A DNA stretch of 40,174 nucleotides from CAYYWW01 sp964475515 (GTDB taxonomy: Archaea; Aenigmatarchaeota; Aenigmatarchaeia; QMZP01), in the NCBI GenBank assembly GCA_964475515.1, contig CAYYWW010000003.1, forward strand, positions 1 to 40,174, written 5' to 3'. Within the stretch, counting starts at the first letter, position 1, and the number at the start of each line of letters is the position of its first letter. The position numbers were made by a program, and so were the translations under genes. A model generated the notes under the pieces. It saw only the letters and a program-made list of their open reading frames with translations, made no database searches and was not told the origin of the DNA. This document shows positions 31,852 to 40,121 of the stretch, in pieces.

Positions 31852-33009
31852 TCAATCCAACTCCTTTTTTAAAATATGCACTATTGCGGTTGCTCCGCTT
31901 CCACCTACATTGTGGGTTAGTCCTATTTTTGCACCTTTAACCTGGTTTGATGCCTCTCCTCTAAGCTGCTTGACAACCTCTATTATTTGTTTTATACCTG
32001 TTGCTCCAACTGGATGTCCTACCTTTAGACCACCATCGGTGTTAACTGGTATTTTTCCTCCAATGGTTGTCTCTTTGTTTACAAGCAAGTCCTTTCCTTT
32101 ACCTCTCTCTGCGAATCCAAGGTCTTCATAAGCTATAATCTCTGCTATACTAAAGCAATCATGCACTTCTGCTATGTCAATATCATCTGGTCCAACACCT
32201 GCTTGCTGATATGCCATTTTTGCAGCTTTTTCCGCGGCTCTTATTCTACATACATCCTCTCTACCATGTAAAGCTAGAGTGTCACTTGCTTGACCGCTAC
32301 CCGCTATCCACACAGCGTTTTCAAAGTCCTTTGCCACGTCTTCACTGGCTAGAATAACAGCAGCCGCACCGTCTGTTATTGGAGAACAATCTAACAGTCT
32401 TAGTGGATCTGCGATTAAAGGAGATTTCATTACATCTTCAACTGTTATCTCAAAGTTAAACTGCGCATATGGATTATTAATTGCATGTTTGTGGTTTTTA
32501 ACAGGAACTAGAGAAAGCTCTTCCCTTGTCAATCCATATTTTCTCATGTATGCCCTTGCCATGAGAGCATAAAGACCTGTGAATGTTAATCCTATTGAGG
32601 ATTCCCACTCCTGATCACCAGCTCCCATCAATGTGGCAACACTACCTGTTGATTTCAAATCTGTCATTTTTTCTGCACCACCAACCAACACTATTTTATG
32701 ATGCCCTGAAAGTATCGATAAATATGCCTTTCTAAAGGCCAATGAACCGCTTGCACAAGCAGCTTCGCACCTTGTCGCAGGTATAGGAGTTAAACCCGCC
32801 TGGTCAACTGCAAGAGCTCCAACATGCTCTTGACCGGTGAATCTTCCAGCAGACATGTTTCCTATGAACAATGCATCTATATCTTTTCCACTCAACCCTG
32901 CATCCTTAAGCGCTAGAGCACCAGCTTCTGTACTCAAGTCTCTCAAAGATTTTTCCCAATGCTCTCCCATTTTTGTACACCCAATGCCTATAACAGCAAC
33001 TTTTTCCAT
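31852..33009 (-). CDS. Acetyl-CoA C-acetyltransferase (archaeal thiolase)
   Basis: 385 residues from the ATG at 33009, which follows a GGTGAT ribosome binding site by a few bases; the frame's first ATG at 33018 lies within that site. The nucleophilic Cys is in RCEAACASGSLAF (near residue 85), with histidines in EVHDCFSIAE and GHPVGATGIKQ, and the C-terminal HNVGGSGATAIVHIL replaces the CxG of bacterial thiolases, as usual in this archaeal group. It makes acetoacetyl-CoA for the mevalonate route. Confidence 0.94.
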   Translation of the reverse strand: MEKVAVIGIGCTKMGEHWEKSLRDLSTEAGALALKDAGLSGKDIDALFIGNMSAGRFTGQEHVGALAVDQAGLTPIPATRCEAACASGSLAFRKAYLSILSGHHKIVLVGGAEKMTDLKSTGSVATLMGAGDQEWESSIGLTFTGLYALMARAYMRKYGLTREELSLVPVKNHKHAINNPYAQFNFEITVEDVMKSPLIADPLRLLDCSPITDGAAAVILASEDVAKDFENAVWIAGSGQASDTLALHGREDVCRIRAAEKAAKMAYQQAGVGPDDIDIAEVHDCFSIAEIIAYEDLGFAERGKGKDLLVNKETTIGGKIPVNTDGGLKVGHPVGATGIKQIIEVVKQLRGEASNQVKGAKIGLTHNVGGSGATAIVHILKKELD

Positions 33010-33019
33010 AATCATCACC

Positions 33020-34057
33020 TTAAAATTTTAATTTTCCTCTTAATCTCGCGTATTTTCCATAGTCTATGTTTTCTTTATCATTGACGTACTCTTCAGTTTT
33101 CTTTGCTTTATCTCTTTTCTCATTTATTTTGTCTGTGACCACAAAAGAAAATGAATCGCTTCCCGCGCCAGAACCATATGAAGTCATAAGTATTCTTTCC
33201 CCTGGTTTTGCATGGTCAAGCACATTCGCAAGGCTTATCGGACTACTTCCCGAGTAACAATTTCCTATTTTACTAACCAAAAGACTATATTTTAATTTTT
33301 CCAAATCAAATCCCAATGCTTTCGCCGCAGCCCTTGGGAATTTTCCATTAGGTGAGTGAAAAACAACATAATCAAAATCTTCCTGTTTTAACGACAATTT
33401 TTTCATTAATCCCTTTGTTGCTTCTATAACGTGTTTGAAATATGCTGGTTTCCCGGTGAACCTGGCTCCATGACTTGGAAAGCTCTGACCTTCTCTCCTC
33501 CAAAAATCAGTAGTGTCAGTTACATAGGAGTAAAATCCCTCTAACTCCGCTAAGATGTTATTTTTTCCTATCACGAAAGCGGCACCACCAGCTGCTGCTG
33601 TATATTCTAATGCATCACCTGGTTTCCCTTGTGATGTGTCAGCTCCTATTGCCATTCCATATTTAATATATCCTGCTTCCACCAAGCCCATACATAGAAA
33701 CATGCAGGTTGTACCTGCTCTACACGCGAATTCGGTATCTACAACGCTTATTTCAGGGCCCATTCCCAAAGCTTCTGCAACTATTGTTCCTGATGGCTTA
33801 ACAGCATAGGGATGACTCTCACTTCCTATGTAAAGTGCTCCTATTTCCTGTGGGTCTATTCCTGCTCTTGATAGTGCGTTTTTTGCGGCCTCAACGCTTA
33901 TTGTAACAGTGTCTTCATCTATGTCGGGCACACTCTTCTCTTCTATCATCAAACTTTTCTTTATAACATCCGGATCCTTATTCCAGACTCTTGCTATTTC
34001 TTCCACTCTTATTCTGAATCTTGGGATATACACCCCGTATCCCACTATGCCAACCAT
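33020..34057 (-). CDS. Hydroxymethylglutaryl-CoA synthase (archaeal)
   Basis: 345 residues, typical for the archaeal enzyme. Catalytic Glu lies near IEEKSVPDIDED, Cys in VVDTEFACRAGTT (near 111), His in VVFHSPNGKFP (near 233). NCYSGSSPISLANVLDHA and MTSYGSGAGSDSF are conserved. It condenses acetyl-CoA with acetoacetyl-CoA to HMG-CoA. It is the first gene of a four-gene operon. Two TATA-like elements upstream (34085-34107) and an inverted repeat at 34105-34129 mark its promoter. Confidence 0.96.
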   Translation of the reverse strand: MVGIVGYGVYIPRFRIRVEEIARVWNKDPDVIKKSLMIEEKSVPDIDEDTVTISVEAAKNALSRAGIDPQEIGALYIGSESHPYAVKPSGTIVAEALGMGPEISVVDTEFACRAGTTCMFLCMGLVEAGYIKYGMAIGADTSQGKPGDALEYTAAAGGAAFVIGKNNILAELEGFYSYVTDTTDFWRREGQSFPSHGARFTGKPAYFKHVIEATKGLMKKLSLKQEDFDYVVFHSPNGKFPRAAAKALGFDLEKLKYSLLVSKIGNCYSGSSPISLANVLDHAKPGERILMTSYGSGAGSDSFSFVVTDKINEKRDKAKKTEEYVNDKENIDYGKYARLRGKLKF

Positions 34058-34084
34058 ATAATCAACCTACTAATTCTTAAATTC

Positions 34085-34107
34085 TTATATAGGGTATTTA
34101 AATATAC
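34085..34107 (-). promoter_or_regulatory. Promoter of the HMG-CoA synthase operon
   Basis: On the minus strand TATTTAAATA (about 34096-34105) lies about 43 bp before the ATG, giving a leader of about 17 nt with a GGTTGAT ribosome binding site. A second TATATAAG lies at about 34085-34092. The inverted repeat at 34105-34129 abuts the upstream edge. Confidence 0.4.
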
Positions 34108-34129
34108 AAATGTTTGTTCGACATTTGTA
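34105..34129. repeat. 9-bp inverted repeat with 7-bp spacer, candidate operator
   Basis: TACAAATGT (34105-34113) and ACATTTGTA (34121-34129) are perfect inverted copies around TTGTTCG. The site lies in the 128-bp spacer between HMG-CoA synthase (minus) and the nitroreductase (plus), just upstream of the TATA of the former. Confidence 0.6.
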
Positions 34130-34185
34130 CGATATATATTTTTATCTCAAATTATTAACTTAAATTACGCAAATAATTTAAAATT

Positions 34186-34710
34186 ATGGATGTCATTGAG
34201 TGTATAAAAGCGCGGAAAAGCGTGAGAGCGTTTGAAAAAAGGCATGTTGACGATGAGATAATTGAGAAGCTGCTTGAGGCTGCTGTAAATGCGCCATCTG
34301 CAGGTAATGCACAGGATTGGGAATTTGTGGTTGTAAAACGAGATGATTTTAAAGATCTTCTTTCTAAAGCAGCATTCGGTCAAGAATTTATAAAAGAAGC
34401 GCCCGTAGTTATTGTTGTTTGCACTAATCTTAGAAGAATATATCAAAACTATGGGGAACGAGGAGTTAGTCTATATTGCATACAAGATACGGCAGCAGCA
34501 ACAGAGAATATGCTTTTAGCTGCATGTAACTACGGTTTAGGTGCGTGTTGGGTTGGAGCATTCAACGAAGAGAAGGTTAGACAAATCCTTTATCTTCCTG
34601 AACATGTGAGACCATTAGTAATAGTTCCCATTGGATATCCTAAAGAACCTATACCTGAAAAACCTAAAAGGATGCATATACATGAAGTTCTCCACTTCGA
34701 AAGATTTTAA
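34186..34710 (+). CDS. Nitroreductase family flavoprotein
   Basis: 174 residues. IKARKSVRAFEKRHVDDE at the N-terminus binds FMN phosphate, NAPSAGNAQDWEFVVV and the later CNYGLGACWVGAFNEEKVR plus PIGYPKE are standard. Members are FMN-binding homodimers that reduce nitro groups, quinones or flavins with NAD(P)H. The physiological substrate is unknown. A membrane thioredoxin-like gene follows after 39 bp. Confidence 0.9.
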   Translation: MDVIECIKARKSVRAFEKRHVDDEIIEKLLEAAVNAPSAGNAQDWEFVVVKRDDFKDLLSKAAFGQEFIKEAPVVIVVCTNLRRIYQNYGERGVSLYCIQDTAAATENMLLAACNYGLGACWVGAFNEEKVRQILYLPEHVRPLVIVPIGYPKEPIPEKPKRMHIHEVLHFERF

Positions 34711-34749
34711 TTGATTTATACAAATAATGGTTATATAGTGGTGAGAAAA

Positions 34750-35208
34750 ATGAAAGAAAGAGCTATGGCGATATTCATCGGTCTTATAATGGTCCTCTCA
34801 ACAGTAGGTTTTGCTGTAAATAGGAGTTCTATATTTTCTGCTGAACAAAGCCAAGAGAATCCTCTCTCAAAAACATATGTGATAAACCGCTCCCTTGCAT
34901 CAGACGAAAAAATATATGTTCTTAGAACAGGTAGAGTCATAATAGAAAATTTTTACACAGAAAATTGCTCTGTTTGTGAAAAAAACAAAGAAGTTATGGA
35001 ATCATTCGCAGAAAAATTTAAAGATTATGTCCTGTTGGAAAATGTATTAAACAACGAGACTATCTCCATAAAGATGATAGGCAGGGGTGGTGAAATAGAA
35101 AAGTTTGAAAATGCAAGCGCATTGAATCTAACAGAGGATATGTTAATGGAAAAATTCTGTGATATTGCTCTATTACAGCCAAGAGAATGTCTTCTAAGAG
35201 AAATATAA
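34750..35208 (+). CDS. Membrane-anchored thioredoxin-like protein
   Basis: 152 residues from the ATG at 34750, chosen because GGTGA lies 5 nt upstream; the frame opens further up at a TTG. N-terminal signal/anchor at about 5-23 (AMAIFIGLIMVLSTVGFA), then a thioredoxin-like start: VIIENFYTENCSVCEKNK with C73-x-x-C76. The domain after it is short and lacks an obvious cis-proline segment, with two more cysteines near the end (KFCDIAL and RECLL). Probably extracytoplasmic and redox-active, perhaps for disulfides of surface proteins. Its stop abuts the alaS stop on the opposite strand. Confidence 0.7.
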   Translation: MKERAMAIFIGLIMVLSTVGFAVNRSSIFSAEQSQENPLSKTYVINRSLASDEKIYVLRTGRVIIENFYTENCSVCEKNKEVMESFAEKFKDYVLLENVLNNETISIKMIGRGGEIEKFENASALNLTEDMLMEKFCDIALLQPRECLLREI

Positions 35209-38088
35209 TTATTTATAATCCGGTATAATTCTCATTAGTTTTGAAAGTTCTGCTTTACCTTGAGCAAAATCTTCTTTGCCCCCTCCAGCCCCACCAGCTT
35301 TTTTGCATATATCTTTAACTATTTCATTTGCATCCTCTGTTTTGCTCATCACTATGATTTCTCCACTTTGGTTTGCAAGCACCACCGTCAGATTTGGGTT
35401 TAGGCTAAGTAAACAACTAGCTGTTTTTATTAAATCTTTCTTTGTTCCTGAAATTATTTCAAATATCCTGTTGTTTTTTACTTTCTGCAATAGTTTTTTT
35501 GCTTCCATTTCGGCGGCCTTTGCGGATATCTTTTCCATTTTCTTTCGTTGTGATTTCCAGAGTTCAAATATGTATTCACATGCATCTTTGAGGTTATCCA
35601 TTTCTTCAACCTTGAATTCACTTTTTTCCATATTAGCCTTTGCCTCCAGTATATTGAGCATGTTTTTATCCTCTATTATTTGCTCTAGGAACTTCTTTAC
35701 TGTAATTTCCATCTGTTCTATTGGAACATCAAAAACTTTTGAGGCAGTACGTAGTTCCCTAAGTGCATTACGTGGATTTTTCATTCTTCTCTCTAATTCG
35801 CTTGTTATTTTTACAAATGGGGCCTCTTTGAAAAGGCCTAATATATACTTCGATGTTTTTAGAATATTGTCAAGATATTCTCTTGCTGCGCTTCCAGCTT
35901 TGAGCACTATTCTGTTGACTCCGTCTTGTATTCTTTCCACACCAATTATTACTATCGTTTCCACTTCTTTTGTGTTATTTACATGAATTCCTGAGCAGGC
36001 CTCAACATCCACACCTGGTATTTCTATTATGCGTATTTGCTTCTCAGGTACAACGCCGCCCTGATAAATTCTCAAACCATATTTTTCTTCAGCTTCTTTT
36101 CTTGGGAGAAAGACTTTGTTTAACTTTATTCCTTTTTTCACAATTTTATTTGCTAAATCTTCTATTTTGTGCATTTCTTCTATACTCAAAGATTTATAAT
36201 GAGTAATATCTAACGTTGCTTTCTCGGTTGTTTTATTAGCACCTGCCTGCCATATATGATCTCCAAGTATGCTTCTTGATGCCCCGTTTATTATGTGAAC
36301 TGCTGTGTGATGTTGATTAAGTTGCTTCCGTCTCTCCCAATCTATGACACCGTGGACTAGTTGACCTTTTTTGAACTTATGTTTTAAAACGTGGATTATC
36401 ACATCGCCTATTTTTTGGACATTTCTCACAGGGAATCCGTTTATAGTTCCTTTATCTGAATCTTGGCCACCGGATTCCGGATAGAAAAGGGTTTTATCGA
36501 GAACCACTTTGTTTTTATCTACCCACACTACCTTTGCATCGAATTCTCTTTTTTCAGGTTTTTCATAAAAAAGTTTTTTGGTTGGTGCTACATTCTTTAT
36601 CTCGATCTGCTTCTTTACAATCGATTTTTTCGATATGTGCTTTTTTGTTATTTGTGAATATATCTCATCTGGTATTTCCATCCCTGTTATCTCTCTCACC
36701 ATATCTGGTGTGATACCGTTCGACTCGTAAAGCCTAACAAGAGTCTTCTCATCTAATTTTTCTTTTTTACTAATCAGTTTTGTAATTATCCTCTTAGCCC
36801 CCTCCAATGTTTTTTCATATCTTTCTTTCTCAATTCTCACGATCTCCTGTACATGCCGAAGTCCTTCTTTAAGTTCTGGAAATAATGGGTAAAGATAATT
36901 AGCGTGTTTTTCCATTATCTCCATTATGTCAAAATCCATGTTATACTCTTTCATAAATGAAAAAACACGCCGAAGTATTACTCTAAGATTATATCCGCCT
37001 CCAACATTAGACGGTATACCACCGTCTGTTATTGCAAATAATAGTGTTCTTGTGTGATCGGCTATGGCATATATTGCTTGCATTGGTTCTATTTCATGTT
37101 TTAATGTGTCAACATCTGTTCCCAATTCTTTTGCTATTCTTTCTCTCACTTTTCTCACGCTCTTAATTTCTCCTATATCCAGACCTCCGGCAAGTCTCGA
37201 GTACTTTATAAATAACTCACTAGGTTTTACGCCAAGCATTTTTTTCAAATAATCTACAACGTCACCAAATATACAGTCATACATTGTGTATGTTCCATTC
37301 GAAAACCACACAAGTCTTTCATGGCCCCATCCCGTATCGTTTACAAGCAAATCTAATTTTTTGTATGAATCGCCTGACTTTTGAAATTGCATAAAAACAT
37401 GATTTACAAGTTCCAATCCTCGTGAAAAACTTTCTATACACGGACCGAAAGCAGAAAAATCAGGCATTGCCCATATATCTTCCTTATATGTAATTTCTTT
37501 CTCCGGTATTCCCATTACTTTCGTCAAAAATTCGAAATCCAGCCGCATACATTCATCTTTGAAATAGCCTTCCCTTGGATATCCAAAAGCGTGTTGTCCG
37601 GGCATCATGAAGCATGTTAAATGTCTTCCACTTACTCCCACAGAATCTATGTCATTAAATCTCAAGCACATTTGGGGAACTATGAGCGGGTTTGCAGGAT
37701 AAACAAATACCATGTTGCCATTTTCTATTCTCTGGAAATCTTGTATACTTGCTATAGTGAAAAACAAATCAGGCCTCACCCTGTCTATAACAGGGTATCT
37801 CTTTATGGATTTGTGACCGTTTTTAACAAAAAATTTTTCGAATGTTTTCCACATATCTATGTAGTTCCATTTTCTTTTTGTTATTGGATTTCCTATGAAA
37901 CCATAAGGTTCACAAGAAGAGTCACCGCAAGTTTCTTTTTCAGGATCAAGCGTCCAGAAAAAATCACCGCATATTTTACACTGCTTCCTAATAAATCCCT
38001 TTTCTTTGAATATTTCTACCATGTAATGTTTCTTCCAGTTTTTTGAAAACTCCTTTCTTAAACTATCTTTGGTAAGCATATTAAACAT
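35209..38088 (-). CDS. alaS: Alanyl-tRNA synthetase, archaeal type
   Basis: 959 residues. The N-terminal zinc module CKICGDFFWTLDPEKETCGDSSC (near 37-59) is archaeal. The class II core follows (RPDLFFTIASIQDFQRIENG, DECMRLDFEFLTKVMG), then the editing domain with HHTAVHIINGASR and the zinc-binding CSGIHV, then the C-Ala domain ending in GGAGGGKEDFAQGKA. The ATG at 38079 (MLTKDSL) is an alternative start and fits a TATA-like TTATTTAATTC about 27 bp upstream. Follows L12 by 53 bp in the ribosomal stalk operon. Confidence 0.96.
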   Translation of the reverse strand: MFNMLTKDSLRKEFSKNWKKHYMVEIFKEKGFIRKQCKICGDFFWTLDPEKETCGDSSCEPYGFIGNPITKRKWNYIDMWKTFEKFFVKNGHKSIKRYPVIDRVRPDLFFTIASIQDFQRIENGNMVFVYPANPLIVPQMCLRFNDIDSVGVSGRHLTCFMMPGQHAFGYPREGYFKDECMRLDFEFLTKVMGIPEKEITYKEDIWAMPDFSAFGPCIESFSRGLELVNHVFMQFQKSGDSYKKLDLLVNDTGWGHERLVWFSNGTYTMYDCIFGDVVDYLKKMLGVKPSELFIKYSRLAGGLDIGEIKSVRKVRERIAKELGTDVDTLKHEIEPMQAIYAIADHTRTLLFAITDGGIPSNVGGGYNLRVILRRVFSFMKEYNMDFDIMEIMEKHANYLYPLFPELKEGLRHVQEIVRIEKERYEKTLEGAKRIITKLISKKEKLDEKTLVRLYESNGITPDMVREITGMEIPDEIYSQITKKHISKKSIVKKQIEIKNVAPTKKLFYEKPEKREFDAKVVWVDKNKVVLDKTLFYPESGGQDSDKGTINGFPVRNVQKIGDVIIHVLKHKFKKGQLVHGVIDWERRKQLNQHHTAVHIINGASRSILGDHIWQAGANKTTEKATLDITHYKSLSIEEMHKIEDLANKIVKKGIKLNKVFLPRKEAEEKYGLRIYQGGVVPEKQIRIIEIPGVDVEACSGIHVNNTKEVETIVIIGVERIQDGVNRIVLKAGSAAREYLDNILKTSKYILGLFKEAPFVKITSELERRMKNPRNALRELRTASKVFDVPIEQMEITVKKFLEQIIEDKNMLNILEAKANMEKSEFKVEEMDNLKDACEYIFELWKSQRKKMEKISAKAAEMEAKKLLQKVKNNRIFEIISGTKKDLIKTASCLLSLNPNLTVVLANQSGEIIVMSKTEDANEIVKDICKKAGGAGGGKEDFAQGKAELSKLMRIIPDYK

Positions 38089-38122
38089 TTTAAAGTAATA
38101 GAATTAAATAAGTCCTGCACTG

Positions 38123-38141
38123 GTACGTCACTATGTGGTAC
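38123..38141 (-). other. Small hairpin after the L12 stop codon
   Basis: On the minus strand GTAC-CAC-ATA-GTG-(AC)-GTAC can form a 7-bp stem with a 2-nt bulge, directly after the TAA of L12. It is not followed by a T-run, so it is not a classical terminator; it may mark an mRNA 3' end or a processing site between L12 and alaS. Confidence 0.3.
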
Positions 38142-38444
38142 TTATCCGAACAGACTTGAAAGTCCTTCCACTGCTTCTTCAGCTTTCTTTTCCTCTTTCT
38201 CTTCTTCTTTCTTTTCTTCTGCTGGCTTTTCTCCCTCAGCCGGTGTTGGTCCCTGTGCAGGAACAAATGCCGCTGATTCTTTTATTGCCTCATCTATGTT
38301 TATTTCTTTCAAACTGCTGACAAGAGCCTTTATTCTTGCCTTGTCTACTTCTATACCTGCAGCATTCATTATTTTCTCTATGTTTTCCTCTGTAATTTCC
38401 TTCTTTGCCGAGTGCAATAGCAATCCTGCATATATAAGTTCCAT
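38142..38444 (-). CDS. Large ribosomal subunit stalk protein P1/L12
   Basis: 100 residues from the ATG at 38444; the frame's first codon, a GTG, is part of the ribosome binding site GAGGTGAT. N-terminal dimerisation helices (YAGLLLHSAKKEITEENIEKI), an Ala/Pro/Glu-rich hinge and a shortened C-terminal factor-binding tail, EGLSSLFG, where other archaea end in MGLGALFG. Several dimers bind the uL10 stalk and recruit translation factors. Confidence 0.95.
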   Translation of the reverse strand: MELIYAGLLLHSAKKEITEENIEKIMNAAGIEVDKARIKALVSSLKEINIDEAIKESAAFVPAQGPTPAEGEKPAEEKKEEEKEEKKAEEAVEGLSSLFG

Positions 38445-38484
38445 ATTAATCACCTCTTTATTTGATTTATAAATTTTTAAATTT

Positions 38485-39384
38485 TCACTCCTCCTTTTCT
38501 TCTACTTTCTCTTCTTGTTTTTCCTCAGATTGTGATTCAGGTTGAGCATCAATATTTACTTTTGAGCTTAAAGCTACGGCCTCCCTGTGTGCTTTTGCTA
38601 AAAGAGGTTTCACTGTTTCCTTAGTGACATAATTTGCTTTGAGCGCTAAGTTAAACGCTTCTCTATGCGCTTTTGCCAATAATATTGGAAGTGTGGCGGG
38701 TGTTATATAACCTATGTTTAATGAAAGGTTGAAAGCATGCTTGTATGCTGTCTTAATCTTCTCGAGATATTCTTCCACAGATACAAACAGTATGTCTTTT
38801 GGATATATTATGCCATTTTCATAAGCAGCTATCAGATTGAGCCCAATTTCCATTGGATTTATGTTTAATTTTGCTAATGCATCGGCAAGTTCCTTTGTTA
38901 TTTCTTCGCCTGCTTTCGCTACAACAGTATCCTGCTTTACAACAATTTTTCCATTTTCAACCCCCACAGGCAATTTCACTTTTTGTAGATCTCCTATGGC
39001 CGGTCCAGCCGGTAAGTCTGTGGGTCCGGCACTCACGACTATGTCCTTTGTTGCTATATCACCTGGTTTTGCAGGAGCAGATGATTTTGATTTTGATATT
39101 ATCTTCGCGAGTTCGAATGGATCTTCATTGCTCAATAGCAAAGCAGGCATTCCTTGTATGTATTTTTCTAATTCGTGTATCCCTTCTTTTTTCGATTTTT
39201 CCAGTATCAGTTTTATCAGCCTCTTTTTTACCATTTTTATTATTGCCTTTCCTCTAAGGCTTTCCCGTATTTCCTGGAGCTGCCTTGCTGGAAGTTTGTA
39301 CAGATCAACTATACCTATTACTGAGTATTTATTGATCATTTCTCCAACTTCCTTCACTATCTGTTTCTTTCTTTCCGATACCAT
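38485..39384 (-). CDS. Large ribosomal subunit protein uL10 (P0), stalk base
   Basis: 299 residues. The N-terminal rRNA-binding domain (KYSVIGIVDLYKLPARQLQEIR) is followed by an insertion domain, with GPTDLPAGPAIGDLQ, then repeated AHREAFNLAL / KAHREAVAL helices that dock L12 dimers. The tail is acidic (EEKQEEKVEEKEE) but lacks the GLGALF-like C-terminal motif of typical archaeal P0; L12 still has it in altered form. Its ATG lies 2 nt after the uL1 stop, whose last codons include GTGGAG. Confidence 0.95.
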   Translation of the reverse strand: MVSERKKQIVKEVGEMINKYSVIGIVDLYKLPARQLQEIRESLRGKAIIKMVKKRLIKLILEKSKKEGIHELEKYIQGMPALLLSNEDPFELAKIISKSKSSAPAKPGDIATKDIVVSAGPTDLPAGPAIGDLQKVKLPVGVENGKIVVKQDTVVAKAGEEITKELADALAKLNINPMEIGLNLIAAYENGIIYPKDILFVSVEEYLEKIKTAYKHAFNLSLNIGYITPATLPILLAKAHREAFNLALKANYVTKETVKPLLAKAHREAVALSSKVNIDAQPESQSEEKQEEKVEEKEE

Positions 39385-39386
39385 AC

Positions 39387-40121
39387 CTATATCTCCACTT
39401 TTACAGGTATACCCATTGTGAGTTTTATAAATACTGATTTTATGTTATTTCTGCCTTTGGGGAGTTTATCTTTAACAGCGTTGTAAACGGCATGAAGGTT
39501 TTTCAAAACCTTTTCATCGTCCATTTTTTCTGTTCCTATTGGGACGTGGATAACAGGACTGTCTTTAAGAGCAATTCTTACACTTTTTTTAGATGCTTCG
39601 AAAAATGGCTCTAATTTAACACCCGGCGGCACGGGTTTTGGCATTTTACCCCTTGGTCCTAGTACAACACCAAAGTGTTTTCCAACGAGAGGCATTACAG
39701 GTGCTTCGGCTAAAAAGAAATCATACTCTTTTGCTAGTTTCTTCAATGCCTTTTTGTTTTTCGCGTATTTTTCTATTTCTGATTTTTTTATAACGAGGTC
39801 GGCAAGATTTTTTGCCTGCTGGACCAGTGTGTCTCCTATGAAAGCAATCTTCAAATCCTTTCCTCTTCCTTCCGGCAGTTGTATCTCAAACGTAAATCTG
39901 TTTTCTGGTTTTTTCAAATCTATGTTTTTCAAATTTATTATAAGGTCCCAAGTTTGTGTAAAATTTCTTTTCTTTGAATTTTCTTTTACATATTTCAGTG
40001 CATCCTCTGGTTTCAGCGGTTTTTTTATTTTTCCTTCTGGTTTTTTATTTTCACTAACCTTTTCATTAATCTCCTTAGAAATAACATTCTTCTCTTTTTT
40101 TGTTTCGGCCTTCTTTTTCAT
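39387..40121 (-). CDS. Large ribosomal subunit protein uL1 with charged N-terminal extension
   Basis: 244 residues. The first roughly 40 are Lys/Glu-rich low complexity; the globular part begins at ALKYVKENSKKRNFTQTWDLI. LGPRGKMPKPVPP and the KNIKSVFIKLTMGIPVKV end are typical of archaeal L1, which binds 23S rRNA at the exit-site stalk and, in some archaea, represses its own mRNA. A strong GGAGG ribosome binding site lies 4 nt before the ATG. uL11, often upstream, is not in the window. Confidence 0.95.
   Translation of the reverse strand: MKKKAETKKEKNVISKEINEKVSENKKPEGKIKKPLKPEDALKYVKENSKKRNFTQTWDLIINLKNIDLKKPENRFTFEIQLPEGRGKDLKIAFIGDTLVQQAKNLADLVIKKSEIEKYAKNKKALKKLAKEYDFFLAEAPVMPLVGKHFGVVLGPRGKMPKPVPPGVKLEPFFEASKKSVRIALKDSPVIHVPIGTEKMDDEKVLKNLHAVYNAVKDKLPKGRNNIKSVFIKLTMGIPVKVEI

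Noticed and set aside
38123..38141. Hairpin after L12 as a terminator
   Set aside because: No T-run follows, and alaS is probably read from the same transcript. Listed only as a low-confidence element.
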